This document shows positions 1-14,500 of a stretch of DNA of 64,000 bases, piece after piece. Every line of letters begins with the position of its first letter. The stretch's first letter is position 1. The DNA comes from Eutypa lata (Eukaryota > Ascomycota > Sordariomycetes > Xylariales > Diatrypaceae): NCBI GenBank assembly GCA_022661535.1, contig JAKULF010000011.1, forward strand, positions 868,001-932,000. Direction: 5' to 3'. A program made the translations under genes and the position numbers. Under the pieces are notes generated by a model. It was not told the DNA's origin. It did not search any database and saw only the letters and a program-made list of their open reading frames with translations.

Positions 1-412
1 AAGTACCTACAGTAAACTTGGACAATTCAACACCATATTGTACTAGCCGAAGGGTATGTGTATGCCTTGAGAAAACTTGGACAACGTAGAATTAATCTGT
101 GTATATTTTCGTAACATGGAAGTATAAGAAAGATATATGACTTACGCAGTGATGGTTCGTCTTCATCGTTGGTTAAACCCCCACCGTGACTTTTAGCTTG
201 GTCGAGTCGTGGACTAGTAGGTAGCAGCTCAGATGTCACCGATCGATGGCATACTCTGAGCCTTCTGAGACCTTCAGAAGGTTATCTTCATTATCCAGCA
301 TATACTACCTATCAAGTATTGGTTAGGGATCGAGGCTTGGATGGCATTGTTGGTTCTTATATAAATACTCGAGTTCAGTTAAGACTTCGTCCTCAACTTC
401 ACAACCTGCCAG

Positions 413-446
<34 letters not shown>

Positions 447-1203
447 GAATTCTCCCGATGAAGAATCGCCGATGGCCCTTGAATTAGTTTCGGGCGGTGG
501 GTAAAACTCCTTCATATCGACAATTCCCTGCTCCTGCCTGGGAAAAAGGACCCTTGAATCCATGTTGTTTAATAGATACGGGCTCACCTGCTAGGCGGTC
601 TTCGGAATCAATGCCTTCACCTTTGGGAAGATTTGTGCAAACGGCTTATCTAGATCTGATCGGCTATTGGATGTCCGAATCGATATATGGGAGGACCTAG
701 AGTGCTAATATAATATATAAGTAGACCATACACCTAAAGTTCAACTTGCTTAGTCAAATGGATTGACAACATTTGATCTGTCTTGTTCATACAGGTCGCG
801 ATCAAGACCTACCTAGATAGGTAGGCTTGAAGCATGTCAGCAGAAGAACTCTGCACCCTAACACGGCATAGACATATCAAGGTAGAAGTATCCGGAGAGG
901 GTAGCGGTAGCTCAGAAGAGACGCAGCCACACGTCTTCGAGTAGAGGAATACTTCGCAAGTGGAAGTAATCACAACACTTAGACGATGTGCGAAAGAGGA
1001 CCTAAGACAATTCACAATAACGCGAGCACTTGTAAAGATGAGGTTCGTCAAGTCATGATTTGTTCTCAATGCCTTCATATTTAGAGCAAAACCCTGTTGG
1101 CTCCTAATGCCGGTTGCTGATGCGATGTACATCCCAGAAGACCATGTAAACCCCCCAAACCGAAACGACGGAAGTTACGCAGAGGAAAGGACTTTTTGTT
1201 CGT
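1..1203. other. Left-edge non-coding region
   Basis: No gene is supported here. Open frames at 27-239, 497-700 and 809-1132 are short, match no family I know and lack convincing splice partners. A (GTCT)n microsatellite lies at 413-445. The right part is the 3' flank of the eL27 gene. Confidence 0.5.
413..445. repeat. (GTCT)n microsatellite
   Basis: About eight tandem copies of the tetranucleotide TGTC are read directly. It is a simple repeat in non-coding sequence with no evident function. Confidence 0.9.
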
Positions 1204-2013
1204 TCAAAATCCTGTAGAAAGAAATCACGAGTTAGTTTATGTATCCACAAATAGCAGTAGCAGCAGCGAGCCATATTGGTGATGATAGTAACAGAGACAG
1301 AGGAAGGGACGTACTGAGAGGCGTGAAGAACCACCGGTTCTTGCCGCTTGTGTAGCGCTCCTCCAGGACCTTCTTGACGTTCTTCTTGGCATCCTCCCGC
1401 TGGCTGACCTCCTTGAAGGTCTCTCCCGTGAGGGCACCCTTCAGTCCCTCGAGCTCGAGCGTGTATCGCGTGGGCATCAGGTGGTTGTAGTTGATGGCCT
1501 TGACGAAGGGCTTGATCTTGGACCGCTTCTCCTGGCGCGTCTTGGACATGCGGCGGGTGATCTTGGAGGGGTATCGCTCAATGCCAGCAACCAGGGCGTG
1601 GCCGTAGGGGTGTGCCTTGTTGCCGCTGTCGACGGGCTGGATGATGACGACCTGGAAGAAGAAAAAATACAGTTAGGTCTTGGGCTCTGAGGAACTTATG
1701 ATTTGGTGTAGTATTAGAATGCGAAAAACACCAAGGTCGATTAGATGCTTGTTGCAGTACGAAGTAATGCGCAGGCAGTTCAATCTCCTATCCTTCTATT
1801 TTTATATCGCTTGACTAATTTGACGATCTCTTGAGTACTCCTTCCTCTTCTTTTGAATCATATATGTCGTTCATCGTTCCAACTCTCTGGTGGTACCAAT
1901 CATTCGAAAACTCGACCTCCCCTCTCAATTCACTTAGCGATTGAACGTACCTTCTTACCGGCATATCGGCCGCGGGTGATGATGGCAACTCTGCCGACCT
2001 TAAGGAACTTCAT
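1204..2013 (-). CDS. RPL27: 60S ribosomal protein eL27
   Basis: Cytosolic large-subunit ribosomal protein L27 (eL27). Three coding exons on the minus strand, 1951-2013, 1315-1651 and 1204-1211, join to 408 bases, giving 135 residues, the family length. The N-terminus MKFLKVGRVAIITRGRYAGK is the KOW-like start of eL27; HPYGHALVAGIERYPSK and KPFVKAINYNHLMPTRYTL are family hallmarks. The last exon is only 8 bases: it completes an AGA codon and adds TTT and the stop, so the protein ends FFTPLRF, close to the FFSKLRF end of yeast eL27. Without it the frame runs on into intron sequence and yields an implausible tail. Donors are GTACGT for both introns. A divergent promoter is shared with the Nce101-like gene. 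Identification is essentially certain; the micro-exon is inferred from conservation of the C-terminus. Confidence 0.96.
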
Positions 2014-2482
2014 TTTGTCCTCGGGTGCTCTGTCGTAAATGGGAGTCCGGGGGTCGGGTGGGTGGTGATAACTGGGCGTTGAAAATTGACCTCGTCCACG
2101 TAGCGTTGGAGAATGGAATAGTTCGTAGTGGTGGTTTGGTTTGGCTCGCAAAAAGTGAAAACTTGTGCCCGGAAAAATTAAGCGAAAATCTTGGGTTTTT
2201 CTGATTGGCTATATGTGTGTGTGGTGAGTGGGGCCCATATCGGGTCTTGAGCTCTAGCTTGAAGTTTGGGGGAAATGGTGGTCAATTCTTTTTCGAAGTT
2301 CGAACTGTGGGGGCCAGGGCTTACACAACCACCAGAGCTATTGAAGACTAACTACAACCTACCTACCTAAGTGTATAGTTGATATCACATATACTCAACA
2401 AATCTGTTGATCTCGGGACTAATATCGAGTTGTGATTTCGTTACTTCATTTTTATCCCAGTCATAACGCTATAGAATCAGTC
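2014..2482. promoter_or_regulatory. Divergent promoter region, eL27 / Nce101
   Basis: 469 bases lie between the start codons of two genes transcribed away from each other, so both 5' leaders and promoters must be here. No classical TATA element is obvious. The segment includes a GT-rich stretch near 2210-2230. Boundaries follow from the gene models; no individual binding site can be supported. Confidence 0.5.
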
Positions 2483-2724
2483 ATGGCACCTCCGACTTAT
2501 ATCATCTCACGTGTGGCCGACCCAATTTTCGCTGTCACTATTGGACTGGCCGCTGCTGCTACTAGAATCAACCGAGAAGAGAAGGAGACAGGAAAAACGA
2601 CAGGCCAGACGGTTGAAGCTGCAAAGAGGTACTTTCTCTCTCCCCTCTAGGTTGATGTAGCATATACTTATTAATTTACTACAGACGGTTGCGCTTTGCC
2701 GTCACGCCGTCTAAATCATCTTGA
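2483..2724 (+). CDS. NCE101: Nce101-type small membrane protein (non-classical export)
   Basis: A 61-residue protein of two exons (2483-2628, 2685-2724). It begins MAPPTYIISRVADPIFAVTI, with one hydrophobic segment at about residues 14-27, followed by a charged INREEKETGKTT stretch and a basic end. The order 'leader, DPhhAhhhG, single TM, R/K-rich tail' matches the fungal Nce101 family, known from yeast for a role in non-classical protein export; the molecular role is poorly defined. The intron has donor GTACTT, a TTAAT-type branch region and acceptor CTACAG, and the join makes AGA. Without splicing the frame stops shortly after the donor. An upstream in-frame ATG at 2432 would add 17 unrelated residues; 2483 was preferred because it starts the conserved MAPP motif. 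Similarity is from memory of the family. Confidence 0.75.
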
Positions 2725-2965
2725 GTTTCTCTGTATGAGACAAATAACGTCTCGTGTAGACAGACTGGTATAAAGAGCATGTGATATTCTATTGAAGTTG
2801 TCCGTTGTGGGTGTACAACAACAATACTGTTATTCCGAGTCTATCTTTCACTCTTCGCGATTAGATATGTCTATCTACATATATGTGTTCGACGTCCTGT
2901 CCTTGGTCTCAGCATCTCCCACCGCCTGACTTCAGTCTACCTAGGTGTTGAACCATGTAGCCGAT

Positions 2966-3754
2966 TTAAACTTCAAACGCCGGTCCATATTCCTTCTTCA
3001 TAGCTTCTCGGACTATCTGGCCACAAAGCTTAGCTGTTGGGTTTGTACTAACAGCTAAACCTTTTGCGATATCGTTTCCGTACCTGCCACCAGACGCAAA
3101 GTCTCTAGAAGCGGCCTCTTCAAATTCAATCTGGGTCCAGCTTGACTCCTTCCTTACACCAACGTCAGCCTTATCACCAGGCTGCAGTGATTTGGCAGTC
3201 ATGTGATATATTGCTGCTCGCTGAGTGTGCGACATCGACAGAGTCTTGCTGGCTTGAGGTGATATCGACGCGAAGAGGCTTCTGGGTGTCAACAACTTGA
3301 TTGCTTCATCCAGGTCAGATAAAGCTGTTATGGCAGCTTCGGAACGCTCTGCGCCGCCAGCGTCTTGGATCAGTGCTTTTGGATCCGGCCTCTCGGGTAG
3401 GACCATCGTATCTCCATATAGCCTTCGGAGTGCTTGTGCCCTGTTATTCCGGGCACTAGCATATCTAGGATACTCGGATATGAGTTGCCCTAGTGTTGAC
3501 ATACATTTCCGATATTCGTCAATGGAACTTGGCGATGCTTGTTTCATCTCTGCAAGCTGGGTCTCTATTTGTTGCATAGCGAGCACAATGCCTTGTTCTT
3601 TCTGAACTACCCATTCATACGTCGTTGGGTCGGTAATGACAGGATCTTTCGGCAAATTTGAGTCGATGATGACTGCCGCTAACGGATTCGACTCGGGGTC
3701 TCTGATCTTCTCGAGAACATTGAAGTCTCGACGGCTAAGCGAGCCCGTTGCCAT
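2966..3754 (-). CDS. TTC36-like tetratricopeptide repeat protein
   Basis: A single-exon gene of 262 residues. The central part, about residues 85-200, has TPR-like helices: LGQLISEYPRYASARNNRAQ, then AAITALSDLDEAIKLL, then SMSHTQRAAIYHMTAKSLQP. The end, with DFASGGRYGNDIAKGLAVST and then NPTAKLCGQIVREAM, closely follows the 'gARLGsxfAkrqlvxlNPYaALCNxML' signature of TTC36, a small TPR protein conserved from fungi to animals. Its role in fungi is not established; TPR folds usually bind other proteins. No signal peptide or membrane segment. The start is the first ATG of the frame. It lies head-to-head with HPPD at 4703. In mammals TTC36 has been linked to HPPD turnover, which makes this adjacency worth noting, although chance is the simplest explanation. 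Confidence 0.8.
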   Translation of the reverse strand: MATGSLSRRDFNVLEKIRDPESNPLAAVIIDSNLPKDPVITDPTTYEWVVQKEQGIVLAMQQIETQLAEMKQASPSSIDEYRKCMSTLGQLISEYPRYASARNNRAQALRRLYGDTMVLPERPDPKALIQDAGGAERSEAAITALSDLDEAIKLLTPRSLFASISPQASKTLSMSHTQRAAIYHMTAKSLQPGDKADVGVRKESSWTQIEFEEAASRDFASGGRYGNDIAKGLAVSTNPTAKLCGQIVREAMKKEYGPAFEV

Positions 3755-6085
<2,331 letters not shown>

Positions 6086-7204
6086 TTTGGGAATTTTGCT
6101 GCGTTCGTAAGGAGCTGGTTGGCTGGTTGGCTGGCTGACTGGTTGTTGGGAGGGAAAATCACATACCTACTTACTTCCACCTCCTTCTCTACACTCACTA
6201 CATATGTATACTACTACACGTATAGTAGTAGGAGGAAACGGTCAAGTGAAACCGATGGGAAGCGGGGGGGAGCAGACAACAGATGGCGGGCAGCGTGCAT
6301 ATATACGTGGCTCAGTCTGGCACTGCACTGTACTGGCCTGACCACGATGACATATCGTTGTCTACGTAGATGAGGAGATGAGGAGAATTATTTCAATTGC
6401 GTGTAAGTATAACGGGAATGATAACGAGGAACGAGTAATTTAGCAGATTGCAAGCAAGATATTATTTTGTCTACATACGTGGGTATCTACCCAATCACTC
6501 CCAGGTCGTGTAATGTACCGTAGAAACTCCATATTGCATCGTAGTAACAGTAACAGATATGAATGAGCATTGGGTACTATCGAACATCATATCATAGGAA
6601 TCGAGTATATAACTATAGTAAGCTAGCACATTGGCTACCATTCTTTAAAGGATCATGTGCAATGCCAATCAGCCCATACATCAAAATGGCCATGATGAAA
6701 CATACTGTTTTGTGTATCAAATAGACAACATTTAATCAGGTATCCTATTTGTATGTTCATTTATTCATGTCAGATATAATACGACTTGCTCCAACCCTTG
6801 TTCCGCATGGGTTGCGAAGGCGCATAGCTATCCTCCCTGTCTACCTACCTACCTTAATTCCTAACCAGGCGTGTCCCTATTTTCAAACCCACCCATCCAC
6901 TCAGGTAGGTAGGTAGGCGCCAGTGGTTGCTCCTAAAACATATAGTAAATATCGCCAAGAACGCCCTTTTTCTGCTTTTATTTCCCCTTCCGTGCCGTGA
7001 AACAAAGATCTCCTTTCCAACCCTGGATTGTATTGTGTGGCGCCCATAAAATACCAGCCTTGTGCTCTCGTCGTAGTGAATCTTGCCAAGTGCCCACGTG
7101 CATGGTTCTTCTAGCTCTCTTCTGCGACTGACTTCCTTCCCCCCCATGCTGGTGTGATTCAATATATGAAGACGCTTGACTCTTCCGATTGTAAAAAAGG
7201 AGGC
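6086..7204. other. Convergent intergenic region, HPPD / SSL1
   Basis: Contains the 3' flanks of two converging genes. There is a GGTTGGCTGG tandem at 6117-6140 and short TACC/GGTA runs at 6843-6853 and 6903-6918. No coding potential recognised. Confidence 0.5.
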
Positions 7205-8930
7205 TCATGGGTCGACCTCCATGGCCCCATTCCCGTTCGTGACGGGTTTATCGTGCGTCTTACCATTAGGCTTCTGCTGCTGCTCCCCATTCTGCTGTGC
7301 TTCTTGTCCCCTCGTATCGCTCTGGCACCCAGGGCAATTATGCAGGACCTCGTGGGCGAACAGGTCGCAGTCGATGCAGAAATGATTACCGCAGACCTCG
7401 CAGGCATAACGTCCCGACTCGCTCAGACCCTTGACCTGCAATGGCGGGGGCGCGGGTGGCTTTCCCGCATTAGTATTACTATTGTTACTGCTGTTCTTCT
7501 CCCCCCCACCTCTGCCCCTGATACCATCTCGGATCCCGCCCCCCCTCGAACTAGGCACGTCCGGGAACGGCGCCAGACAAGAGTAGCAGCAGGTTGCCCT
7601 CGACCGCCTCCGCGCCTCGGACCACGACACCTCGACCCAGTTCCGGAGCGGGAAGAGGTGGTGGTACGAGCGCGCCAGGTGCGTCGACAGGATGAGCGTG
7701 AGGCCGCAGCCGGGACACTCGCTGGGCAGCCTGCAGACGAGGGAGCCGCAGCGCGTGCAGGCGTAGCCCTCGCGGGTGGGGCGGTTGTGGCACGCGCAGA
7801 GGTGGATGGCGTCGCCGGCGGCGAGGGTGCGCGACGGGAAGCCCATCATGAGGAGGCTGGCGCTGCTCTGCTCCTGGGCGCGCGTGGCGGGCGGCGTCGT
7901 CACCGCCAGCATCAGGTCCCGGAAGTGCTGCTCGTGCAGGGCGACGCTGTAGTACCCCGAGCTTGAGGATGAGGTTGTTGTTGTTGTTGTTTTCGTTGAG
8001 GTATTGCTGCCGTTCGTCTTCGCGCACAGCTCCTCGCAGATCGCCACCTGCGCCGCGAGACCCACGATCGATACCCGCACCCGGTCGCTGATGAGCGAGG
8101 CCATTGTCTCGCGGATGTCGCCCGGGTCGCTAGACATGAGGGCCCCGTAGACGATGAGGACTTCGCGGGTTCCGTGGGAGGGCGTGTGACTGTGACATAG
8201 CATAGCATAGCAGAATTAGCCTCAATCCCATCAATCTTCCGAGTAAGAAAACCCCGTGGTTTCGTATACAACACACGTAGTTAAAAAAAAGACAGGGCAA
8301 AAAAACCTACAACAAAGCACCCCTGCACATCTCCAGGGCGTTCTGCAAGCTCGGGTTCCCCTGGGGTTCCTGCTTGACCCAGCCCTGCAGCTTCTCGAGG
8401 TGGTCGGCGGGGTTCCCGCTCATGTCGCTGACGCGGACGGCGACGCCGTCGCGCATGCCGACGATGGCCAGCTGGGAGATGGGGTTCTGCTCGAAGTACT
8501 CGCGGACGAAGTCGCGGGCGTAGGCGAGGGCGAGCTCGTACCGGCTGGGCAGCAGGTCCTTCTCGAGCATGGCGAACGACATGTCGAGCACGAGCACCAG
8601 GTGCCGGATGATGCCGCGCTGCAGGGGCGTCGTGTCCCGGAGGAGGAGGCGCGCCCGCTTCTCCGACTCCGCGATCCCCTCGATTGCGCCCGCGAGCGTC
8701 CCGTCCGCCCCTTCCACTACCGAGTCCCACGACCGCTGGATGTCCTCCCATGCTGCCTTGCCGCCCTTGCGACTGCCTTTCTTAGATCCGCCGCCGCCGT
8801 TGCCATCGCCTCGTGACCGCCCGCCGCCGCCACGGGTCTCGAGAGGTGTGTCTGAGGCGCCGCGCGAGGAGGGCCCGAACTCGTTGTCGGAGGCATCGTC
8901 TGCTTGGTAGTCGTCGTCTGAATCGGGCAT
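7205..8930 (-). CDS. SSL1: TFIIH core subunit Ssl1 (p44 homologue)
   Basis: Subunit of the TFIIH core, needed for RNA polymerase II initiation and nucleotide excision repair; p44/Ssl1 stimulates the XPD/Rad3 helicase. Two exons, 8311-8930 and 7205-8189, give 534 residues. After an acidic, Gly-rich N-terminus comes a von Willebrand A-type domain: VLVLDMSFAMLEKDLLPSRY, then FVREYFEQNPISQLAIV, then HGTREVLIVYGALMSSDPGD. A C-terminal zinc region follows, with Cys pairs in CACHNRP, CTRCGSLVC and CPGCG, and a C4-type finger CEVCGNHFCIDCDLFAHEVLHNCPGC (given in parts: CEVCGNHFC, then HNCPGC). The intron (donor GTAGGT, acceptor CACAG) joins ..RGALF to HTPSHGTREV; the unspliced frame stops at the donor. 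Thr/Ser runs near residue 260 and an Asn/Gly-rich insert near residue 440 are species-specific padding. The nucleus is the expected location. Confidence 0.95.
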
Positions 8931-10288
8931 CGTTTCGTTCGTTCGAATAATATGTGTGTTGGCGTTTGTGTGAAGAGGCGCGAAAAGGAAGTTAAAGTCG
9001 GGAAAAAGAAAAAAATATATTTAGGGTACGTAATAACTATCGCCTGTAGACAGTTCACGTTTGAATTAGTATGCAGAACTACCTAGGTAGTTTGGATCTA
9101 GAGGGAAATCAAAAAAGAGAGAGGGAGAGTCTCCCTTGAAAATTGAGGTAAGACCCTTAAGGTGATAAGGTGGGTAGGCAGGCAAGTATGTAGGTATGGA
9201 TATTTATATTTGATTAGCATGTACGCACGTACGATGAGATAAGAGGTTCAACATGTCTCTTAAATTTCCAGGTACTCAACAAAGCATTAATTGATTGCTT
9301 AGCGCTTCACGGGCAAAGATCCTCCTCCCTTGGCGGTACGCCTCTCAAGTAGGGAAGGGGAAAAAATATGACTGAATTTAAATATGTGATGAAGTGAGAG
9401 AGAACAATGGCCACAAGCAAGGCTCAAGTTTGCGATTGCAGCTGGAGCTGTCAAGTCGAATATGATACGGATGCAGTAGCCTTGTCGTTGAATGAATTAT
9501 ACAACCAATCATATCCATTATTATTTCTCATGCTTACCAACTAACAATAGGCTAACTAACTCCATGTAGGTCTTATCAAGCTACGATCGTCGCAGTCTCT
9601 CTAACCGAATCATTAATATATGTAGCTAATTTATTCATGTAACAACGCCTCTTTTAATAATGCAAGTAACTATGTATGTACCTGCACTTTGCATGATTGG
9701 CATGATTAATAATTGCGTGGCATATAAGCTAGATGTATGCAAACGGCATAATGTACGAAGTGCATATCTTCTCCCGATACGGGTTATAGATAGTTAGCAT
9801 CATGGCTCATACTCAATGCGTGGCAACAATCCAGAAACTGTCATAGAGCGATGTGATTCTAGAAGCTGGATAGTTATTCAATTCTATCGTAGACGTCATA
9901 TACATTAACAACTGCGTAACAAGGGGGGGTATAATATTCAAATCGTGCTGATTCAAAGCTTCTCTCCAGCAGTAATAGGGAACCTGCCGTCTCATCATTA
10001 TTGAATTGAAACAGGCTTTTTTTCCTCCCCACCACAACGTGTGAGAGTCATAGCCCGACATACATTCCAAACTTGTCGCTCGTCCTCTTTCTCCAAATCA
10101 ATATTTCGTCAAAAAAGTTATCGCTTCCCTAGGTGTGTATTGTGTGCGTGAATTAAAAATTTTGTGTAGCGTTGCCTTTTTCCGCTGGGGGAGTGTTTCC
10201 CCATAGAATCCAAATGAACGGGTATACGGTTGAACCTAAACTCCAACTCCCTATTAAATAAAAGATGTGAGAAGTGAATAATGAATGA
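8931..10288. other. Intergenic region, SSL1 upstream / Chs7-family downstream
   Basis: Holds the SSL1 promoter and the 3' flank of the next gene. A TACCTAGGTA palindrome occurs at about 9081-9090 and a GGTAGGCAGG run near 9172. The short frame 9813-10070 has no recognisable product. Confidence 0.45.
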
Positions 10289-11580
10289 TTACGGGTAGCC
10301 CGTGGGGCCCGCAGTGGCAACCGGCCAGTCGTCTTCTGTGATACTGGACCAGAATACCCAAATCATCACAACCGCTGCTAGGGTGAAGAGGGTCTCGAAA
10401 AGGGACCCGTCGATCTTGCCCGCCGTCCCATCGCAGATGTACCGGCTGATGACATAGTTGAATATCTGGCCAATCGCAAACAGGACTCCCGCGCCGGTGA
10501 GATAGAGCATTGGCCGAATCTCGCCTAAGATCCGTACAACTAGAATGGCCTCGAGAACAAAAAAAGCAACAAGGAAAATGAGCGGCGCAAGCTGGTAGAG
10601 AACGTAGAGCGCGATGTTACGGTAGGGTGATTGCAAGCTGGAATCCCAATAGCCGGTCCATCCATAGCCTGTATCTAGAGTAATATATCCAGTACCGACA
10701 AAAAGGGCGGCGCCAGATAGAAGCATCAAACCAACGGACATCGGTGTCCCATCGTCGATGATCTGATACCCCACGACACCATTAAGCATTAATATCCATG
10801 TCGTTGCAGTTATCATGCCGATATGTACTCCGGTGAAAGCCTGCAAGAATGTCAGTCTCCATCATCCTCAATGAACCTGCATGCCTGCTTCAAAAGGAAC
10901 GTACGATTCGAACAGTGGAATTCAGGGGGAATTCTCCAACAGTAAATATCTCGCAGATTTCGACTATGATGTAGCTGAGAAGGAACAATTGCATTTCCCT
11001 GCTATCGCATTAGTCGCGGAGCCTCGGAAACCCAAAGCAAGGGAAGAAGGGGATATCTACGAACCTGCGACCAACTGCGGCCTTCTTCCTTTCGGAGCGT
11101 AACATAAGAAATGCCGTTACAGCGATAGCGATACCACAGAGAAGTATAGATCCTGTTCTCCGTTAGTTTGACTGGCCTAAGACGAAACTTGCACAGGTAA
11201 TAATAGCTGGACGAACCTAAGTTTCCCAGTTTCTGGTCATTCTTGAGTGGAATGCCTTGTAACTCGCACCCATCCGCCCATCCGTCTGAATTTTGACTGC
11301 CTGTTCCTGAGAGGACCTATACCCCATCGTCAGCGGTTAGAACACGTAATGCACGACCAACTAGTAGGTGTATAACCCTGCGGTCGGTCGGGATTTGGGC
11401 TTTGACATACATTGCATATTGGTAAAGTCGAGTCTCGGCAGAAGGCCTGCGATGGGAGATCGGTAATGTTAGCCTTATCTTGTCACCAACTTCAATTGCC
11501 AATGCAAAAACTGCATTGCATCCCAAAGGTAGAAACTAGCTAGTAATTACCTCGAAGTTACCAAAATTAGTCGACCCCAT
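10289..11580 (-). CDS. Chs7-family membrane protein (chitin synthase export chaperone-like)
   Basis: A six-exon gene on the minus strand: 11551-11580, 11411-11446, 11217-11316, 11065-11152, 10905-10998 and 10289-10840, total 900 bases and 299 residues. The start MGSTNFGNFEAFCRDSTLPIC and the later AVGRREMQLFLL and LNGVVGYQIIDDGTPMSVGL match the Chs7 family (Pfam Chs3p/CHS7 type), whose yeast founder is an ER chaperone that lets chitin synthase III leave the ER. About six or seven hydrophobic segments are visible. The WTGYWDSS region and short length suggest a paralogue specific to filamentous fungi rather than the true Chs7. All donors are GT-type (GTAATT, GTATGT, GTTCGT, GTTCGT, GTACGT) and all acceptors end in AG; phases agree at every joint. 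The first two coding exons are only 30 and 36 bases and are easily missed by automatic prediction. Confidence 0.85.
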
Positions 11581-14500
11581 TTGACCTTATTGACGCAATG
11601 CGCCGGAGGTTGCGATGCTGACGCTAACCGGGCGCTGACGAACGGAAGAGCCTTGTCCTGGCTTGGAACGTAACAGTTCTGCTTTTTTTCGTCCCGGCGA
11701 CTGGTTGGGGTTTGGGTATTGGTTGATTCGGATCAATTGATTTTCATTGCCGAATGCAAGCAATAATTAACGACTAACTATGCAGCACAGGTGGTAAACG
11801 GAGGGGTGTGGGTTTCGCAACTGGAATGCGAATGATGAAGTTGCAAGCAGCCGTGACTCGTGGCACAGCTCGTGTGGTTGGAACAATTCGATATCGATCC
11901 CGACTGTTTGTGTTGATGCTGCAGCTTCGGATGGGGAAAACTGGGGCGTTGCTTGCGTGTTTGTGCGTATGCGTGTTCGTTGACTCTTTTTCTCTTTCCC
12001 TCGATAGTTGTTATTTTTCTTGTCTGAAGATGCCCTCCCTATTCGGGACACCTCTTAAATGTTGTCTGCCTATACCGGATGAAAGTGGGTGGTGAATTGA
12101 GAAATTATCGGAGGAGATGAGCACGAAGAAGGAAGAGAGGCAGGACAGGGCAGGGAGAACTGAGAACTTTAGATCGATCGAAAAGCTGCGGACCTGCCAA
12201 GGGCCTGCAGATTGTTATGTGTGATTGCTTCATCGGGGGTGGTGTGGCCTAATATTACAATGCTCCCGATTCCTCTTTGGGTTCATAGCAGGTTGGTTTA
12301 GTGGCCTTTTCAGATTATGATTGGATGAAACCATGTGGAGTAATCCTCGTTCCTGAAAGTGCTTCCCGGCCAGTCTAGGATGTCGGACGTCTTTGGAAGT
12401 TAAAAAGATGGCCGCATAAGAGTGAATCTTTTCGTTACATACCAGGAACTAATAACTCCTTAAAACACATTTCATTATGTTGATAATGTCCCTTGCCTTC
12501 TCTATTTATTACTCACTTATAGATCTACATATCTACAACTTCTATAATTCTATCCCATCAAACGGGATTATGAGATTATTACAGCTAACTATACGAAGTA
12601 TCATTCGCTACGCACGTCGTCTTCAAGAAGAGTTCACTAGTTTAAGGTCATGTCCTGTGCCTTGGAAGCTTGGGCCGAATTGCACCCACTCCGCTACGAA
12701 GAGCCGCTAAATAGACTACTAACCTAACCACCGCTACCTGTCCAAGGTTCAGACCGCATCTAGACTCTCAACACTGTTCACCTTATTTTCATGCATGTAA
12801 ATGCATGATGAACTGTAGGTATATAGCGGTCGATGAAGTTTGAAAAGAAACCATATCTAATAGATGGGCGCTTGAACTCTGAAATTGACCTTGAGCGATT
12901 GGATTGGATTTTCATATATCGAGACGGGCGAACCAGAAGGGTTTCCATGCCGCTGTCCCGAACTCGCAAATTACGTCTCAGGTTTTTGGTTAGAATAGCC
13001 CCGCAAAGACTGTCTCGGTGTACTGGATACCCCCGGGCCCTGCCACGCAACCCTTTCCAATGCACCTTGAAATGGGACTTACGCGAGTAGCTTGTACTTG
13101 TCCATCCTAGCTTCGTTGAGCGCTTGATTCCCTGACGATGCGGCACTGGTCTTTCGGCTCTGATGGGGTTGCGCGCTTCCAAATGTTGGTTCGACTGGAG
13201 TCGCAGTGGCGGGCGCGCAGTGGCGGGGGACGATCATTGACCGGTTGTTCGAAATACAGGTTTCAACTTTCGGCCATTTATTCCATCCCACTGTGGCTGC
13301 GGATCGGCCATTGTTAGGAAAAGCGTTTGAACAAAAAGCCTCGATAGATGGTTCAGGCGCAAGCCCTCGAGAGGTAGCATTGTTAAATTAGTGTCTATCA
13401 ATATATGTGATGTATCCTGTTGTGATTGGAAGCACTGCTTGACTGCCTTGATCTATGTGGCTTACAGCCGCTATTTTTGTAGAGACAACGGTCGCGGGGC
13501 ATTTTCCATGCGAGACAGCAGCCACCCTGCTACTTCGTACCCAAGCAGCTAAGTCGTAGCTTGCGCGCACTCACTGTGTCATCTCTCGGAGGCATAGCCT
13601 TTCTGTCTGACATCTGTAGGTCTGCGGCTGACCTCAGCCGCTGCTGTTATCTCGGCGTGCATAGGGAGGGATCGGTCGGCCTGTTTCAGCCACGCCGTCA
13701 ACCCTTCCGCAGACCTGGTCAGTGAGATCCATTGATCGCTTGTTGCGCGCTTGTCCAACGTTTAGCCTTTCAGCCCACTCAATGCTTTGTTACCTCAAGT
13801 ACGCAAGCATTCCTGGCTGTGGTTAGAGTTTCGTCCTTATCCTCGCTATATATAGGGAGTAGATAAGCTCTCGGGTTAGACAGGCACGCGAGGTCATTCA
13901 CTGCTGTTAGTTAGGCCTTGTACGACAAGTCGCCAACCAAATTTTATACTTAGGAATAGTGCAGCAATTATCGTTGTCTAAAGTGGATTGTTGTCTCCTC
14001 GATTGTTATGTAGGTCTGTCTGTACATAAGATGTCACGATGTGTGTCCGCTACACACCGAGACATGCTAAAAAGTTGGTATTCCCCTTCTCCCGGTTTGT
14101 CTAGAACACCTTAGCAGTGAAGAGATTTGATTTGCCTAGAAATCGATTTCTGCGTCACCTTACTACACCCATCTTTTGGGGACAGGGGTAGCAATTCTCT
14201 TCAATATAGTAGCCTCGTGTGTGTAGGTAGCTTTTCACCAATTGCGGTGTGTTATACACGATCCTTCTATACGGTAACTTGCGGCACGTGAGGTCTGATG
14301 GTAGCAGCAGACAAAAATATAAGACCATGAGGCTGAGCTGTAAGCTATCACACGGGACTCTCATGAGGAATATCACGATGTCCCTAACCTATGTTGGCAG
14401 GAAGAAACATATAACCTCAGCCTCCAGAACTCAGATGACCGTGCAAGGCTTCACATATATAGTAGTATGGACATGGGGATAATGTTGACTATGCAATGCA

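Noticed and set aside
13079..13291. Minus-strand 70-codon frame ending at a good GTAAGT donor
   Set aside because: Could be an exon, but no acceptor partner or family similarity was found, so it is not called as a gene.
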